From NCBI GenBank assembly GCA_025093985.1, contig JACAAK010000009.1:2418001-2482000 (forward strand): 64,000 bases of DNA, in the 5' to 3' direction. This document shows, piece after piece, positions 21,739 through 33,407 of the stretch. The position numbers and the translations under genes are program-made. The stretch comes from Calvatia gigantea. Lineage: Eukaryota; Basidiomycota; Agaricomycetes; Agaricales; Lycoperdaceae. Below the pieces are notes generated by a model. The model ran no database searches, was not told the DNA's origin, and was given only the letters and a program-made list of their open reading frames with translations. Within the stretch, counting starts at the first letter, position 1. Each line of letters starts with the position of its first letter.

Positions 21739-23449
21739 TTATCCACATAGATTCGGGTATTTGCGATTGGTAGGATCCTTGGGTATCCAACCTCCCTCGA
21801 GACCTTTCTGGTAACTCCACTCGTCGGCAATCTCCGTCTAGGTGCAAGCGTTAACAAGGGAGAGAAAAAGATGGGGCTCATGATTGCATACCTTCCAAGT
21901 CCAATAAACCCATCCCTGAACAGCTTCACCAATCTCAACCTGCACCTCCCAGTACTTCCTCAACATATCCTTATATTCATCTGAAAAACCTTTCCCACCA
22001 TCATTACCAGTCCAACTCCCAGTCCATCCATCGCAGCTTCCGTGATAAAAACTTGTTGGATTACCTTCGGGGAACCATGTCTTATCCCATCTCGCACCGG
22101 CCCCACGTCCATTAAGCCATTTCGCACAATCCGTCAACGCAGCAGACCACTCGCCCAGGACAGTCCATATGTTAGATGATGCAAAGGACACGAGAGGAGG
22201 GAGGGTGGAACACGCAAAAGAGACATGATCGTCAATAGTACGGTTCAACTCTTGATCGCTAAAGATTTGGTAGGCATGGAGGTCAAGAAGAACGTTGTTT
22301 CCCCGTGGAGGTGTAAGGAAATCAGTCCACGATTGGGCGGTCAAGAAAGCGTCGCCAATCATAACGCCCAAGGTTCTATTATCGTTCAAGGTGGATTCGG
22401 CCGCGCGTACGGCATCGTACCCATCTAACCAGAACTGACGGACTACGTCCGCCCAATCTTGTCCACGGAACCCAACCGCTTCGTTCAAGAGTTCCATGGT
22501 ATCAACCATTTCACCGATGTTTTCTGTGAGCCACCGGATGGTGTCGACTGTGCGTGTGACATTAGCTGGATTGAGTGCCCATACAGGGTTGGGAGTACGC
22601 TGGCCAGAGTTGTCGTAACCGTTTTGGGAACCGGGTGCGCCGTGGATGTCGAGGATGACGTGGATAGAGTGTTTCTTGGCCCAGTTAAGGGCGCGGAGGA
22701 GGTATGGCCATGCACCGGAGATGTATGGGGATACCGAGGTAGAGGTGTTCGTTGCGGAGGATGGCAAGGGTATTGACCAGTAGCCGACTGGTATTCTGGT
22801 TGTAGTATCATAAGATAAGAACCCTGTTGAGTGGAGGAGAGACGTACCGAACGTGGTTGAGGCCTGCAGCTTTGATGGCAATGAGGTCGCCTTCGGTGAT
22901 CCACTGATGGGGCCATCAATAAGCGCGTTCGAACCACTATTTTCAATCACATAGACGCACAGATTCCCAGTGGGATTTGAGGAGCTCGTGCGCGGCCCCG
23001 GGGTCCATGAACTGTCCTAAGGTATACTCATCGACGATGTTGTCGTTGCCTGTGCGCTCAAAGATGCTGGGTGTAATCCATGGCTGCCACATGTTTTAGT
23101 CAAGGTGAAGAAGGTGCAGAGGAAAATAAGGAATTTATATGCACCTCGAGTACAAGCCATCCACCTCTGAGTAGTGTGAGATTAAGAAGTGTGTCAAGCA
23201 GTCAGGGTGGCGATAGACATACAAATTCACACCGCGGACTTTGGTTCTCGAGTAATCAAAAGCAGTTGGGGACGGCGATTTTACGCCTGGTATGATTGAT
23301 GTCGGTGTCGCCTGGGACGACTTTGGCGGAGGAAATGACGTTGCAAATGGCACCTGAGCAGCGTGGTCAGCATTGCGGTTGACTTTGAGAGAACACTTTG
23401 TAGCGGCGGAGAGAGCGACGAGGGAGAGGAGGGTGAGTGGGACGAACAT
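21739..23449 (-). CDS. Secreted GH5 exo-beta-1,3-glucanase (six exons)
   Basis: Exons on the minus strand are 23223-23449, 23145-23166, 22961-23083, 22848-22903, 21892-22795 and 21739-21837; all junctions keep the frame. The second exon is only 22 bp. The protein begins with a signal peptide (MFVPLTLLSLVALSAATKC). Then come [40 protein letters not shown] and VRIPVGYW. The catalytic domain shows LDIHGAPGSQNGYDNSG, the acid/base glutamate in MELLNEAVGF, HAYQIF, and the nucleophile in VLGEWSAALTDC. It ends GLEGGWIPKDPT and NLCG. This is the fungal exoglucanase family that trims beta-1,3-glucan in the cell wall. The usual NEP is NEA. Its start is only 78 bp from the divergent gene at 23528. Confidence 0.93.
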
Positions 23450-23527
23450 GGGCGTGACATCTGCCGGATTAGTGTTATGTATTTAATCACGCTCAAGACG
23501 TGGCTTACTCCCCCCCGGCCACAATTC

Positions 23528-24557
23528 ATGGACCCTCCCCTCATCCTCACCCACAACCACGACCCAAATGTTATATTCAGAGCGCAGTTTCCTTTCAAAC
23601 AGCCTGAATCCCCACAATCCCCCACCATCCCCTTCTCTTACAGCGACCTCTGGTCCAATTTCCAACGCATGTCCAACTCTTATAATGACCTTATCATCCA
23701 GAACCGCGAACTCTCAGAGGCCTACCAGGCTCTGCAGCAAGAGTATAACACTCTCCGCGACACCTACCTGCGTCTACGCTACAAGCATCAAGAGGTCGTA
23801 GATGACGCTATGCATGGCCGCATCGAATCCTGGCGTCACGCCGTCCGACTCGAAGAACTCAAAAAAGAATTGGGCCTTCTCAAGCAAGGCGAAACACAGC
23901 CACGGTTCGTTCATCATCCTGCCTCGTCATCTTCATATACCATCATTCAAACACTACCCGAATTACAGATCATCCAAACGCAAGTCTGCTGATACCGACG
24001 AAGATAATGGCGAAGCCTCCGACTGGTCGGCTTTCAGCCACTCACAATCTCATACCTTCTCTAATGACACATTTAATACTCCTACGAGTGGCTCTTCCTT
24101 TAAACTCGCTACCACGGCGTCTATCGCCCAACCCACCCTGAACGACAGTTTTATCTCGTTCAGGCCTCGTCAACTGGTGGCATCGGGGGAGGATTCCACC
24201 GGGATTCGGACACCCAAACGACGCAGATACGACAGCGGTAGCTGTCCCCCACATAGCCAGGACCTGCGGCGGACGGCAGCAGGGTTTAGAGGTGACGGGC
24301 AAGATCAAACAGTGAAAGAGGGCGGCGTGACACCGACCATAACTTTGCTGCAGTGTCGGGAGGGTACTACTACACTACGGAAGCCAACTCCAAAATGCAC
24401 CACGAATGCAAGACGGTCACCACCACAGACGCGATCAAAGACCAGGATGTTCAGAAATAGACACCCGTCCGTGGATGAGCAGAATGCGACGGCTGCTGCT
24501 GTTGCTGCTGCATTAATTGGAAGCGTTGGTGCTAGCAATCGTGACCTCCCTTCTTGA
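23528..24557 (+). CDS. Coiled-coil protein of unknown function (321 aa)
   Basis: Two exons, 23528-23904 and 23969-24557, join in frame through a 64-bp GT-AG intron to give 321 residues. Residues about 40-120 form a heptad-like coiled coil (LWSNFQRMSNSYNDLIIQN, then ELSEAYQALQQEYNTLRDTY). The second exon is Ser/Thr/Arg-rich and disordered in look, with a basic KRRR cluster that may be a nuclear signal and a short alanine run near the end. I do not recognise the family. The start is the first ATG giving the coiled coil; an upstream in-frame ATG at 23363 would lie inside the divergent GH5 gene. The shared 78-bp gap suggests a bidirectional promoter. Confidence 0.7.
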
Positions 24558-25613
24558 CACTTTTCTATGGTCCACCCCGTACCACAACTCCACCCTATGA
24601 ACCCATCAAAACTCTCGCCCAACACTCGGATATTTCCCGTCACCTATTCTGTCATTCTTATTTCCACGCATGCTACTATTACCAAAACCACTCGTTTCCA
24701 CTGGGTTGACTTGTATGGCGCTAACACCATTCGAAACTCGTCCACTACTCCAGGATCGTTCGCCCCAAACATTAGTTTCCGATCGATCCTGTCCTCTTGG
24801 AGTTTGGCCCACTCCGTGCTGCTTTGGATTTCCTCCTCCTGATATACCAGGTTCCCCCGATATCTGAAACTCCGGGAAAAATTAATTGGCTTGTCATTTT
24901 CATAACCATGCACACAAAGCGGATACATATTATGCATACATTTGTGCTATAGTGATACTCCCACTCGTACATGTACTTAGTCGTCCATATTTCATCGCAC
25001 AATATAGTTTGCCTTCGATGGCGCATTGCCGCATTTCAACCACCTCCACTGTCATCATTTGTAATTGTTGTTGGCTTTTCGTCGCATAAGTGAAACGCCA
25101 GCGCTTTTACATCAATCGCTGGGCTCGTTTAATACAAGAGCAATACCAAGTCTTACTTTTTTATGGCGCTGATGGCGAATCAGATAGGGGGTTAGGGCAC
25201 CAAGGGAAAGGGATTTGAACACCCGATTTAGACTTTTTGGATGAAAATATCAAGTTTCGAGTTAACGAACGGAAGTGATCTTTGATACATGAAGCCCCAC
25301 GTACTAAGGGGGTGTACCGCTGTCACTGCGCAGTCAAGGCGCAGTCCAGTGCTGTGCCTACGCGTGGCCGAGAGGTTTTCGCATTTCAGTGTCTCTGCGC
25401 AGGCGTCAATTTCCAGGGACCTTACCGAAGCCACGAGGCAAAAACCATATTGCTCTCCAACACCGACCAACCTTCTTGAGTGTGCAAGACTCCAATAACT
25501 ATTCGCCCCCTCCATCACATTCAAAGCAAAGCAAAGGGTGCTCTTATGACCCGTCTCTTAAAACCCCTTCGATCTGACTTTCTTTTGTGGTCCTCGTCAG
25601 AGCCCTGAACGAT
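24558..25613. other. Intergenic stretch; left edge of the kinase/GTPase array
   Basis: No supported gene. From about 25485 the sequence becomes alignable to the proline-rich linker found between kinase and GTPase modules further right (compare 25490-25560 with 35270-35325), including the intron end CGTCAG before 25601. The kinase that should precede that linker is missing, so the array begins with a truncated unit. Confidence 0.5.
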
Positions 25614-28103
25614 ATGTCACTCTTCCGGCCAGTCAGCAATAATGTGGGTGTACCCGGCGACCTGTCGAACCTGTGTCTGATCTCTCTGGTCGTCAGCCCA
25701 ACAAGCACGACCTCTCTGAAGGCAGGGGTAAGGGTTCGGTACGGACCTAGCAATCAGAACGCACATCACAAAACCTAACCTCCTGTATGTGAAAGGTACT
25801 GCCTAGGGAAGGCGATATCGTCATTGCGTGGGTCTCTCCAATCAACTAATTTTGGGTGTCTTTTAATGCATCCTGTATATCAGCATCGTCGGCCAAACAG
25901 GAGTCGGGAAAAGCAGGGTACGCTACCATCGCCGGCTATGGTCCCTTGCTTATTCAAATGGTTATAGCTCATCGAGGTAGCAACGGGGGGTGACAGAATT
26001 GTGGGACATGGCCTTCGGCCGTTCACCAAACAAGTCACTCCTATCCGAGCTCCTTTCGCTGAGCATATCGTCCTGGTCGATACGCCTGGTTTCGATGGTG
26101 TATCTGTATCGGACATGGATACCCTCAAACTTATGTTTGATTGGCTTCAGAGAACGCAAGTATTCAATCCTACGCTCAGTTGATATCAAATTGAATTAAA
26201 GAAACAGTTACGGGAAGGGTTTTTACCTTTCGGGGATCCTCTACTTGTACCCAATTTCCTACAACCGTCTCTTGCCACCCTCGCTCCTAAAGAATCTCGA
26301 CATATTTCAAAAGTTATGCGGAGATGACGGCTTCCGAAAGGTCATCCTTGGTACGACGATGTGGCAAGACGTCGACTTGTCGATTGGGCTTGAGCGGGAG
26401 GCAGAGTTAGCGAATGAACATTGGGCAGAGATGTTAAAACGCGGATCCCAGAGAGTGCGGTTTGAAAATACACCAAAATCCGCTTGGCGCATCCTCAACC
26501 GTGTCATCGCTCCTGAAAAACGACCGCCTCCAGGTAAAATTCCCCCCTGATATGAATCCATCCACAGCGTCCTCCGCTACGGAAGGTTATTGCCACATTT
26601 TGGTCTCGCGGATACTCGAAGATAAACTTCGAGGAAAGCCGATCAGCGAGCTTACAGGGGATGATGCTCAACATATGGCAGATTTTTTGAACGTTGTACG
26701 TTACGAAGCACCGCACCTACAGCCAATATGGTGCTGATTTCATGATGTCGAAGTTTCTTTTTAAAAAGGACATTCCTTCAACCTTATGGGAGCGTGGTCT
26801 GTTCGTTCTCCACAGCCTCATAAAATCTGCCCGAATTCCTCCTCGATGCCACGAGCTCAAGGGTATTGTGTATGATCCAAATAACCCCGTGGAAAGAGGA
26901 GCGTTCGCAGATGTCTACAAAGGGAAACATCGAGACGGGCTTCTCTGCTTGAAGGTGATCAGGCTAGTCGACACCAAGCTGCTCTGGGTGGGCCTTTTCG
27001 TTCACACCGTATCCGAAAAATGAAACAGATAGTTTCTTTTTTTTAGATGCACGGCGTGGAACCTATACGCCATGCTCACCTTGCACATGAAAATATTATG
27101 CCTTTCTGTGGGGCCTACTATATCAACCAAGCACCCAAGATATGCCTTGTGTCTCCATGGATGGAGAACGGGAACCTTCGTAATTTCTTAGACCATCATC
27201 CTCAACACTCTCGAATGCCTTTCGTAAGTATCCCTCTAAATTGGAAATGCCTCGCTGCTTATATGTATTCACTTTCAAGATCATCGACGTTGTCAATGGC
27301 TTATCATACCTTCACGGATTGGATATCATCCACAGCGACCTTAAACCGGTATGCACGATAATTCCTCCTAGCCAAGAAATAAATAAACTGTTCATTTTCC
27401 TGCAACGTAGCAAAACGTTCTTGTTTCAGATGAGGGAAGGGCGCTAATTACAGACTTCGGCATATCCTACAGGTCCATGGTTTCTGCGAGCATGAGCCTC
27501 ACCACCTCGGCGGTTGGGGGTACAATGCATCGGACAGCGCCTGAGCTACTTGCCGGAAACAGCGAGTTTGGCGAGCCTACCAAAGCATGCGATATCTGGT
27601 CTTTCGGCTGCTTGTGCTATGAGGTATTTACAACTTCCACTAGTTGCGAAACGGCCGGGTGACCAAGCGATCCCAAAAGTTATTTTTTCACCATGTTCCC
27701 TTTTATCAGTATCGCAGGGATGCTCAAGTGATAGCCGCCCTTACAAGGCAGGAGTTGCCCCAACGCTTGAAGCCCCGGGACATTGGTGCCGATGCGAGAG
27801 ATGTTGTGGACAGGATGTGGGATCTGATGCTGATGTGCTGGAATTACTACGCCCCAGGACCGACCAAACTGTGAAGGGCTTCGAGATTTTATCGCAGCAT
27901 TCGGTCGCAATAATAGTCAGCCAAGGACAACGATGGAAAGTACAAAAAACCATGCGCTCTGGGAAGCCATGAGAGATGAGTCCACAGTCGATATTGATTA
28001 TGATCAGGTGGAAAATATCTTGCTCCATGTAAGCGCTCATATTCTCGGTCTGCACTTGGGGCTCACAAGAGTGTTCAAACATCCTACCTAGATCAATGCT
28101 TAG
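25614..28103 (+). CDS. Array copy A: AIG1/IMAP-like GTPase fused to TKL kinase
   Basis: The G domain comes first. The P-loop exon (25884-25917) reads SIVGQTGVGKS. The next exon has GHGLRPFTKQVTPIRA and VLVDTPGFDG, then ILYLYPIS and LCGDDGFRKVILGTTMWQDV. A helical connector (SRILEDKLRGKPISELTGDD) leads into the kinase: GAFADVYKGKH, Lys in LCLKVIR, IIHSDLKPQNVLVSDEG, DFGISY, CDIWSFGCLCYE. The catalytic HRD arginine is serine. The G domain donor at 26156 is GC rather than GT (GCAAGT). A single extra G near 27857 shifts the frame shortly before the end (CWNYYAP then out of frame); apart from that the copy reads well to TAG at 28101-28103. The start is uncertain; 25614 is the first ATG in the linker-derived frame. 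Confidence 0.7.
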
Positions 28104-28330
28104 ACTATTCCCGGGGGACAAAAGGCTCGTTGACCTGATTTTGTCATATACTTAGTGACAACCTTATATATTAGTGGGAAAACACTCATCTGGGCGCATC
28201 GCAGGTTTGGTCGGGTATATGGACAACCGTCCCATAATTAATTCTTAACCCTTACTCCTCTCTTTGCACTCTATTTCAATTTTCACACTTCACTGCGGTG
28301 TGCTCAACCAGCATCAATCCTGCGACGGGC

Positions 28331-28348
28331 TGAGCGCCTAAGCGCTCA
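28331..28348. repeat. Perfect short inverted repeat between copies A and B
   Basis: TGAGCGC, loop CTAA, GCGCTCA. It lies in the roughly 500-bp gap (28104-28600) between two array genes, which otherwise holds nothing I recognise. The structure is certain; a role in transcript ending is speculation. Confidence 0.4.
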
Positions 28349-28755
28349 TGTATTGTGCCCGGCTCATTGGTTACGACATTTTCCCCATACGTCCGCTCCA
28401 GTCCAGATTGTTGTAGCATGTCCAAATGTTCCTATAAATGAGGTTCTATTACAAGCTGACAAATCTCAGAGCGAAGTCCTTCTGCCCTGATAACCACGCA
28501 CCAGATGCTCCCTAGGGCGCTTGAAATCCTATCAGCACCTCACCCCCACCACGAGGTCCCCAGATCGCTTTTGGTTCTCGCGCTCTAGGTGAATCGACCA
28601 AGAATTATGGCATTTTTCAAAATCAAGGTGCGGGACTTCACTTCCATCGACAAGATGTTGCATTAACGGCCTTGGTGTATCAGGCTGGCGGTCGCGACAA
28701 ACGCCCTGTAAGTTCCTGCCAGCACAGATGCCTCCAGGATCTGACCCAACAACCG

Positions 28756-31104
28756 ATGCTGGAGAAGGATTTCAGGGAAGACGACGTCGTTATCGCGTAA
28801 GTCCCGAGCCATCAACGATTATGGAGATCAAATGAGTAGAGCTTCTTCATCAGTGTGATAGGTCGAACAGGTTCTGGAAAGAGCAATGTATAGGAGACGT
28901 TCGTTCAATGTTATGCGCCACACTTACTCACCGCCCCTCGCGTAGTTTATCCAAATTGCAACTGGGCAGGAAGACTGGAGTCGGTCCACGGTCTTGGCCG
29001 GTATACAAACGTAATCACCACGGTCCGGGTCGCATTTGCGCAACATGTCGTTCTGGTCGACACTCCAGGTTTCGATGATGACTCCACGACTGACCAGGAC
29101 GTTCTTTCCAATATCTCTGTGTGGCTCCAGGCAACGTGCGCTTCTGACTGCCATGATTGTTTGTTGCCTCAAGTAATTCAATTCGGTGCATAGGTACAAA
29201 AAGAATCCCCGCCTTGCGGGCATTCTATATTTGCAGCGCATTGACGATCCCCGTCCCCCGCATCTTCCAATCTTGAGGAACCTCACCCTGTTCCAGAAGC
29301 TTTGCGGAGGTGACGGTTTCCGGAAGATCATTTTCGCAACGACAATATGGCAAGACGTCGAACGGTCGGCCGGGATTGAACGGGAAAAGGGATTCCGAAA
29401 CGAACACTGGATCGCAATGGTGAAGGGAGGATCTCAAACCATGCGGTTTGAAAACACAGCAAAATCTGCTTGGCGCATACTTAAGCGTGTCATCGACCTC
29501 GAAAAACAGCCTAATGCAGCTCAAATGCCGAGCTACGCTTCGGCTCTCGGGAGGGGTGTCTCTGTTACGGAAGATCAGTGCCGCTCGTTGGTTTTGAGAA
29601 CAATTCACAATCGGGAGCACCGATTATTAATTGAAAAACTCCAAGGTGCTGAGGCCCAGCTTATGGCCGACTACTTCAATATAGTGTGTTGGTTTCTGTG
29701 GTTCCCTAGAGGCAAATTTCTGACATCGTGTAAAAGATACTCCACGCGAAGCTCCCAGACAAAGATTGGGAACGAGTTTTATCTATACTCCTTAAACTGG
29801 CGAAGTACGGCCAAGTTTACCCTCAATGTTATGAATTGGGGGAAGTTGAATACGACCGCGAGACTGGCAGATACGGGGCCTTTGCGGATGTCTACAGGGG
29901 TGAACACGAGAATAAGATCATTTGCCTAAAGATCATGAGAATGTCCTCCGATGAGGCAGGGGTGGCTGAAATAATGAAGGTGAGTACCGATCGACTATCA
30001 ATGCCCGCGCATATGACATTGGTGGTGACGAACGATCACAGATGTACTTTAGGGAACTCATGCTTTGGGCCCACCTTTCGCATCGGAATATCCTTCCGTT
30101 TTATGGATTATACCGCATTGGAAATCCGTCGAGGTTGTGTCTTGTTTCTCCATGGATGAACAATGGGAACCTTCATGTTTATGCCAAGAACTGTACCCAA
30201 GGACAACGAAAGATTTGGGTACGGACGAGTTAACTTTGCAAATGCGATCTAGTTTACATTTTCTCTCAGCTGTCCGACATTATCGATGGCTTGTCGTACC
30301 TACACGGGAAGATGATCGTGCATGGGGACCTCAAAGGGGTATGGCTTCCGCTGTCATCTGAACTTGTGGATCGTCAGTATTCATGCCGCTTTTGCAGGCG
30401 AATATACTCATTTCAGATGACGATCGCGCCTTAATCGCCGATTTTGGATTGTCCTACGTCGCGATGGCCTCGGTAAGGATGGCAAGCTCTAACGGGGGGC
30501 TTGGCACGATACGATGGGCAGCACCTGAATTATTCAATCCTGTCGTTGACCCCGCTAAACCCAACCGACCGACACAGGAGTCTGATATTTGGTCGTTCGG
30601 GTGCACATGTTACGAAGTATGAATATTTCCTCCGCAGTTCTGCGTACAATTTTGAAGAATATAATGTCACACAGATCCTGACCAGCGAATTACCATTTCC
30701 TCAATACGGACACGAGGGTCTAGTGATATCCGCCCTCCAGCTCGGTGACGCATTTCCAGAGAGGCCAAAAATCAACCCTCGAGGATCAATCGACGATGAG
30801 CTGTGGGCTTTGATGATGAGTTGCTGGAACTATAAACCTGAATTGCGACCCACATGCCAGGTAATCCGGAACAAGTTAACAGAATTAGGGATTTGCCGGA
30901 AGGATGACCAACAAGCGGCAGCAACCGGAAGCAATTACGCGTTTTGGGAAGCCGTGAGGGAGAAGTCAAACTTTGAAGTAGACTATGATGCTGTGGAGAA
31001 AATTTTACTTCGTGTAAGTGATCCGTTTGAGACCAAGCTTCGAGATTGTGAGGTAATTTCTGTTCCACTGCCTTCTTTAGATCCAAGAACCGACGAGCAC
31101 CTAA
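28756..31104 (+). CDS. Array copy B: GTPase fused to TKL kinase
   Basis: Same order as copy A. EDDVVIA precedes the P-loop exon VIGRTGSGKSN (about 28857-28890). The next exon contains HGLGRYTN and VVLVDTPGFDDDS; the frame of its first part is displaced near 28980, an apparent small indel. GTPase and kinase are joined in one exon, which runs from LCGGDGFRKIIFATTIWQDV through EDQCRSLVLRTIHNREHRLL to the kinase connector. The kinase has GAFADVYRGEH, Lys in ICLKIMR, IVHGDLKGANILISDDD, DFGLSY, GTIRWAAPEL and SDIWSFGCTCYE, and it reads cleanly to IQEPTST and TAA at 31104. HRD is HGD. The start is uncertain. This copy gives the clearest proof of the fusion because no splice has to be assumed at the joint. 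Confidence 0.75.
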
Positions 31105-31433
31105 AATACCCCAGCGATACAGACTCCCTTTCTTTTGCACTATTCCCTCTTGTTCATGGATCCTACTTTACACTCTTTACCCGATTCTCACATGGTCATC
31201 CTTTGGCTCATGTGCGTCCCCGAGGTTGGATAAGCAGATGACTCGGCCGGTGACCACCTTACGCCAGGAATTGACGAGCTACATCTCTAGTTGGCTTGTA
31301 TCAGGATATCAAAGTATGTAAGTCTTTGTAGATACGTGTAGCACATATATCCACTCTAGGTTCATCAAACTCTGGCCGCAGCAAGTATCCAGAGAACAGC
31401 AGAACCGGAAGGACAATCGCGGAGGCGCATAAT

Positions 31434-32640
31434 CTAGCTCTTTTTATAGTCCCACTCCTTCACACCAATACAACTGCCAAGCTCCTGCCACTTCGCCATC
31501 CACCTCTCCCTCCTCTCTGAGGCCATCCTCGCAAGTTCAGGGAAGTACTTCTCGTGGTCGTACTCAAAATCGTGATCGCCATTCCACCATTCTTTCATGA
31601 GATAATCCTTACTCACCAAACCATCTTCGACGACGTCTGGGTTAAATTTAACTTTTTCCCTTGTGACGGGATCAACAAACGGCATGATGATCTTGAAGAA
31701 CGCATTGATGAGGAAGGGAACGTTGATGACAAAGGCGATGCCCATGCGTTCAGGGTAGTGGTCTTGTAGGATGTTAAGAACAGCACGTGAGGTTGCGAGG
31801 GACGGGTTTTTTGCTCTTGAAGCAAAGTTAATCAGAATGGCGAGGTTCCTGCGCGGCTGTGAGTAATGCTCACAGCAGGTAAGAAAGAAGTCAAGAGCTC
31901 ACTCAACACCAGGAGGCATTAGGTCAATACAACGTTCCAGAAGCCAAACAGTAAAGTGAATTTGTCGAGGGCTTTCTTCTGTGTTTTGACGACTGGGAAT
32001 CATGTAGTATCCCAGGCCTGCCCTTGACATCGAATCCGAAGAGGATGCCCTTGCCTGTTTCGCCCTGTCCGGTAGTTACAGAACGTGTCAAACAATTAGT
32101 TTATACGCGCTCGTGAATGGATGCTTCGTGCTCGTACCTCAATGGAAACGTGTTCGTTCGTAATGAGATCGTATATTCCCATATTCCCTCCGCCATTTAA
32201 GGGTACTCTCGAGTCTCTGAATCGCGACTTGTGTCTTCCACTTAGATGCCCTCAGGTACCTGAGTATACCAGCAATAGTAAGCACTGGAACTTCTATCTT
32301 CAAGCCGCTCGTCATGACACCACTCACCGAAGAATGCACTCATATGACAACCAAAACTTCTCTTCTTCAATCAACTCTGGTGTCCACTTCCTCCTCTCGC
32401 CTTCTGTAAATTCCTGCTTTCTCTTTCAGCGCTTGGCTGTCTTCTTCCTCGCTCTGGGAGTCAAGCCCAGGCAACTTATAATCCGCCGCCGTAAAGTGGG
32501 CAAAGACAGTATCGTACATTTTCTTTTCCGCCTCTGCCAGCTCCGCCTGTGGGTTTTCCGAGTGGAGGGTATCAGGTGGCTGGTAGAGGATGGTAGACCT
32601 TGGTATCATTAGTGGGCTCGGGCGTGGTCGTTGTGCTCAT
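31434..32640 (-). pseudogene. CRAL-TRIO (Sec14-like) lipid-transfer protein, frameshifted
   Basis: The C-terminal exon (31434 to about 31860) is intact and typical of the CRAL-TRIO fold: FVINVPFLINAFFKIIMPFV, DPVTREKVKFNP, with LNILQDHYPERMG just before. Further exons give GETGKGILFGFDVKGRPG, YLRASKWKTQVAIQRLE and KFWLSYECILR. Going upstream, at least four one-base shifts break the frame: after the start (MSTTTTPEPTND), in the segment before EFTEGE, at REYG/IYDL, and at GRPG/YYMIP. Such proteins exchange phosphatidylinositol and other lipids. Several independent lesions suggest a dead gene, although one-base errors in the assembly cannot be excluded. It separates array copies B and C. Confidence 0.75.
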
Positions 32641-33120
32641 TGTTGATCGTGGAAAGGAAGAGGAAGGCCGGGGACTTGGCAAGTGATGGACGAGTCTGAG
32701 TTTTTAAAATGGGCTGATTGTTCTGGTTCCGAAAATAAGACAGGCGCTACTGGAGGTGGATTAGGGGGCGGGTAAAGTGTGTTGGGGGAACATGTTACGT
32801 TTGTTCTGGTAGGCGCCTTGCAACTCAAGTTCAGGTCAGGGTGTGCAGGAGTGTGACGCATGTCAGTATGGATTGGTGTGCATTTTGACAGTAGGTTATG
32901 CGTACGGCCGGTCCGGGTTGGCCAACCGGTACTGAGTACTGAGTGGCAGCTTGGCGGGCAGGTCCCAGACATACAAGGGCACACAGTCGTGGGACAGTTG
33001 CGCAGAGGAACTTACAAGGCTTAAATATTTAAATTGATGACATACATTCCATGTCACAGAAAGATACAAATCCGATACCTGATTCAGAACCGGGAACGAC
33101 ATCCAACCGTATCTTCATTC
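32641..33120. other. Spacer between the CRAL-TRIO pseudogene and copy C
   Basis: About 480 bp with no supported gene. I see no transposon ends or clear repeats in it. Confidence 0.4.
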
Positions 33121-33407
33121 ATTGTGACAGCCAGATGCCACTTGGTTTGTTGCCTCGGGTCCCAAGGGACCATTTGAAGATAAGGCAACCACGAGAGAAG
33201 CCGCGACTAACCCATTACATACCTCAAAAGGGCCCAGAAGCTTGGACTTGAGGCGGTGAGGCGTCTTGGAGTGGCTCCTGGTGCACGGCATTAGCGTGGT
33301 ATAACAAGGCCTTCTGAAGTTCAGGAGCCAACGATTGACGCTCTTCGTCCTCTCCCCAGCTCCGCACACATCCTTCGTTAACAGTGCTAGACACTTAAGC
33401 AACCCCA
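33121..33407 (+). promoter_or_regulatory. Conserved upstream block of kinase copy C
   Basis: This block is repeated with modest divergence upstream of kinases E (40262-40556), G (55872-56166) and I (63141-63416). Shared landmarks are a GAGAGAAGC run, GGCGTCT, GCCTTCTGAAGTTCA, GATTGACGCTC and GTTAACAGT about 30 bases before the start codon. Its retention next to each start suggests it holds the promoter, but simple carry-over by duplication is also possible. Confidence 0.6.
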
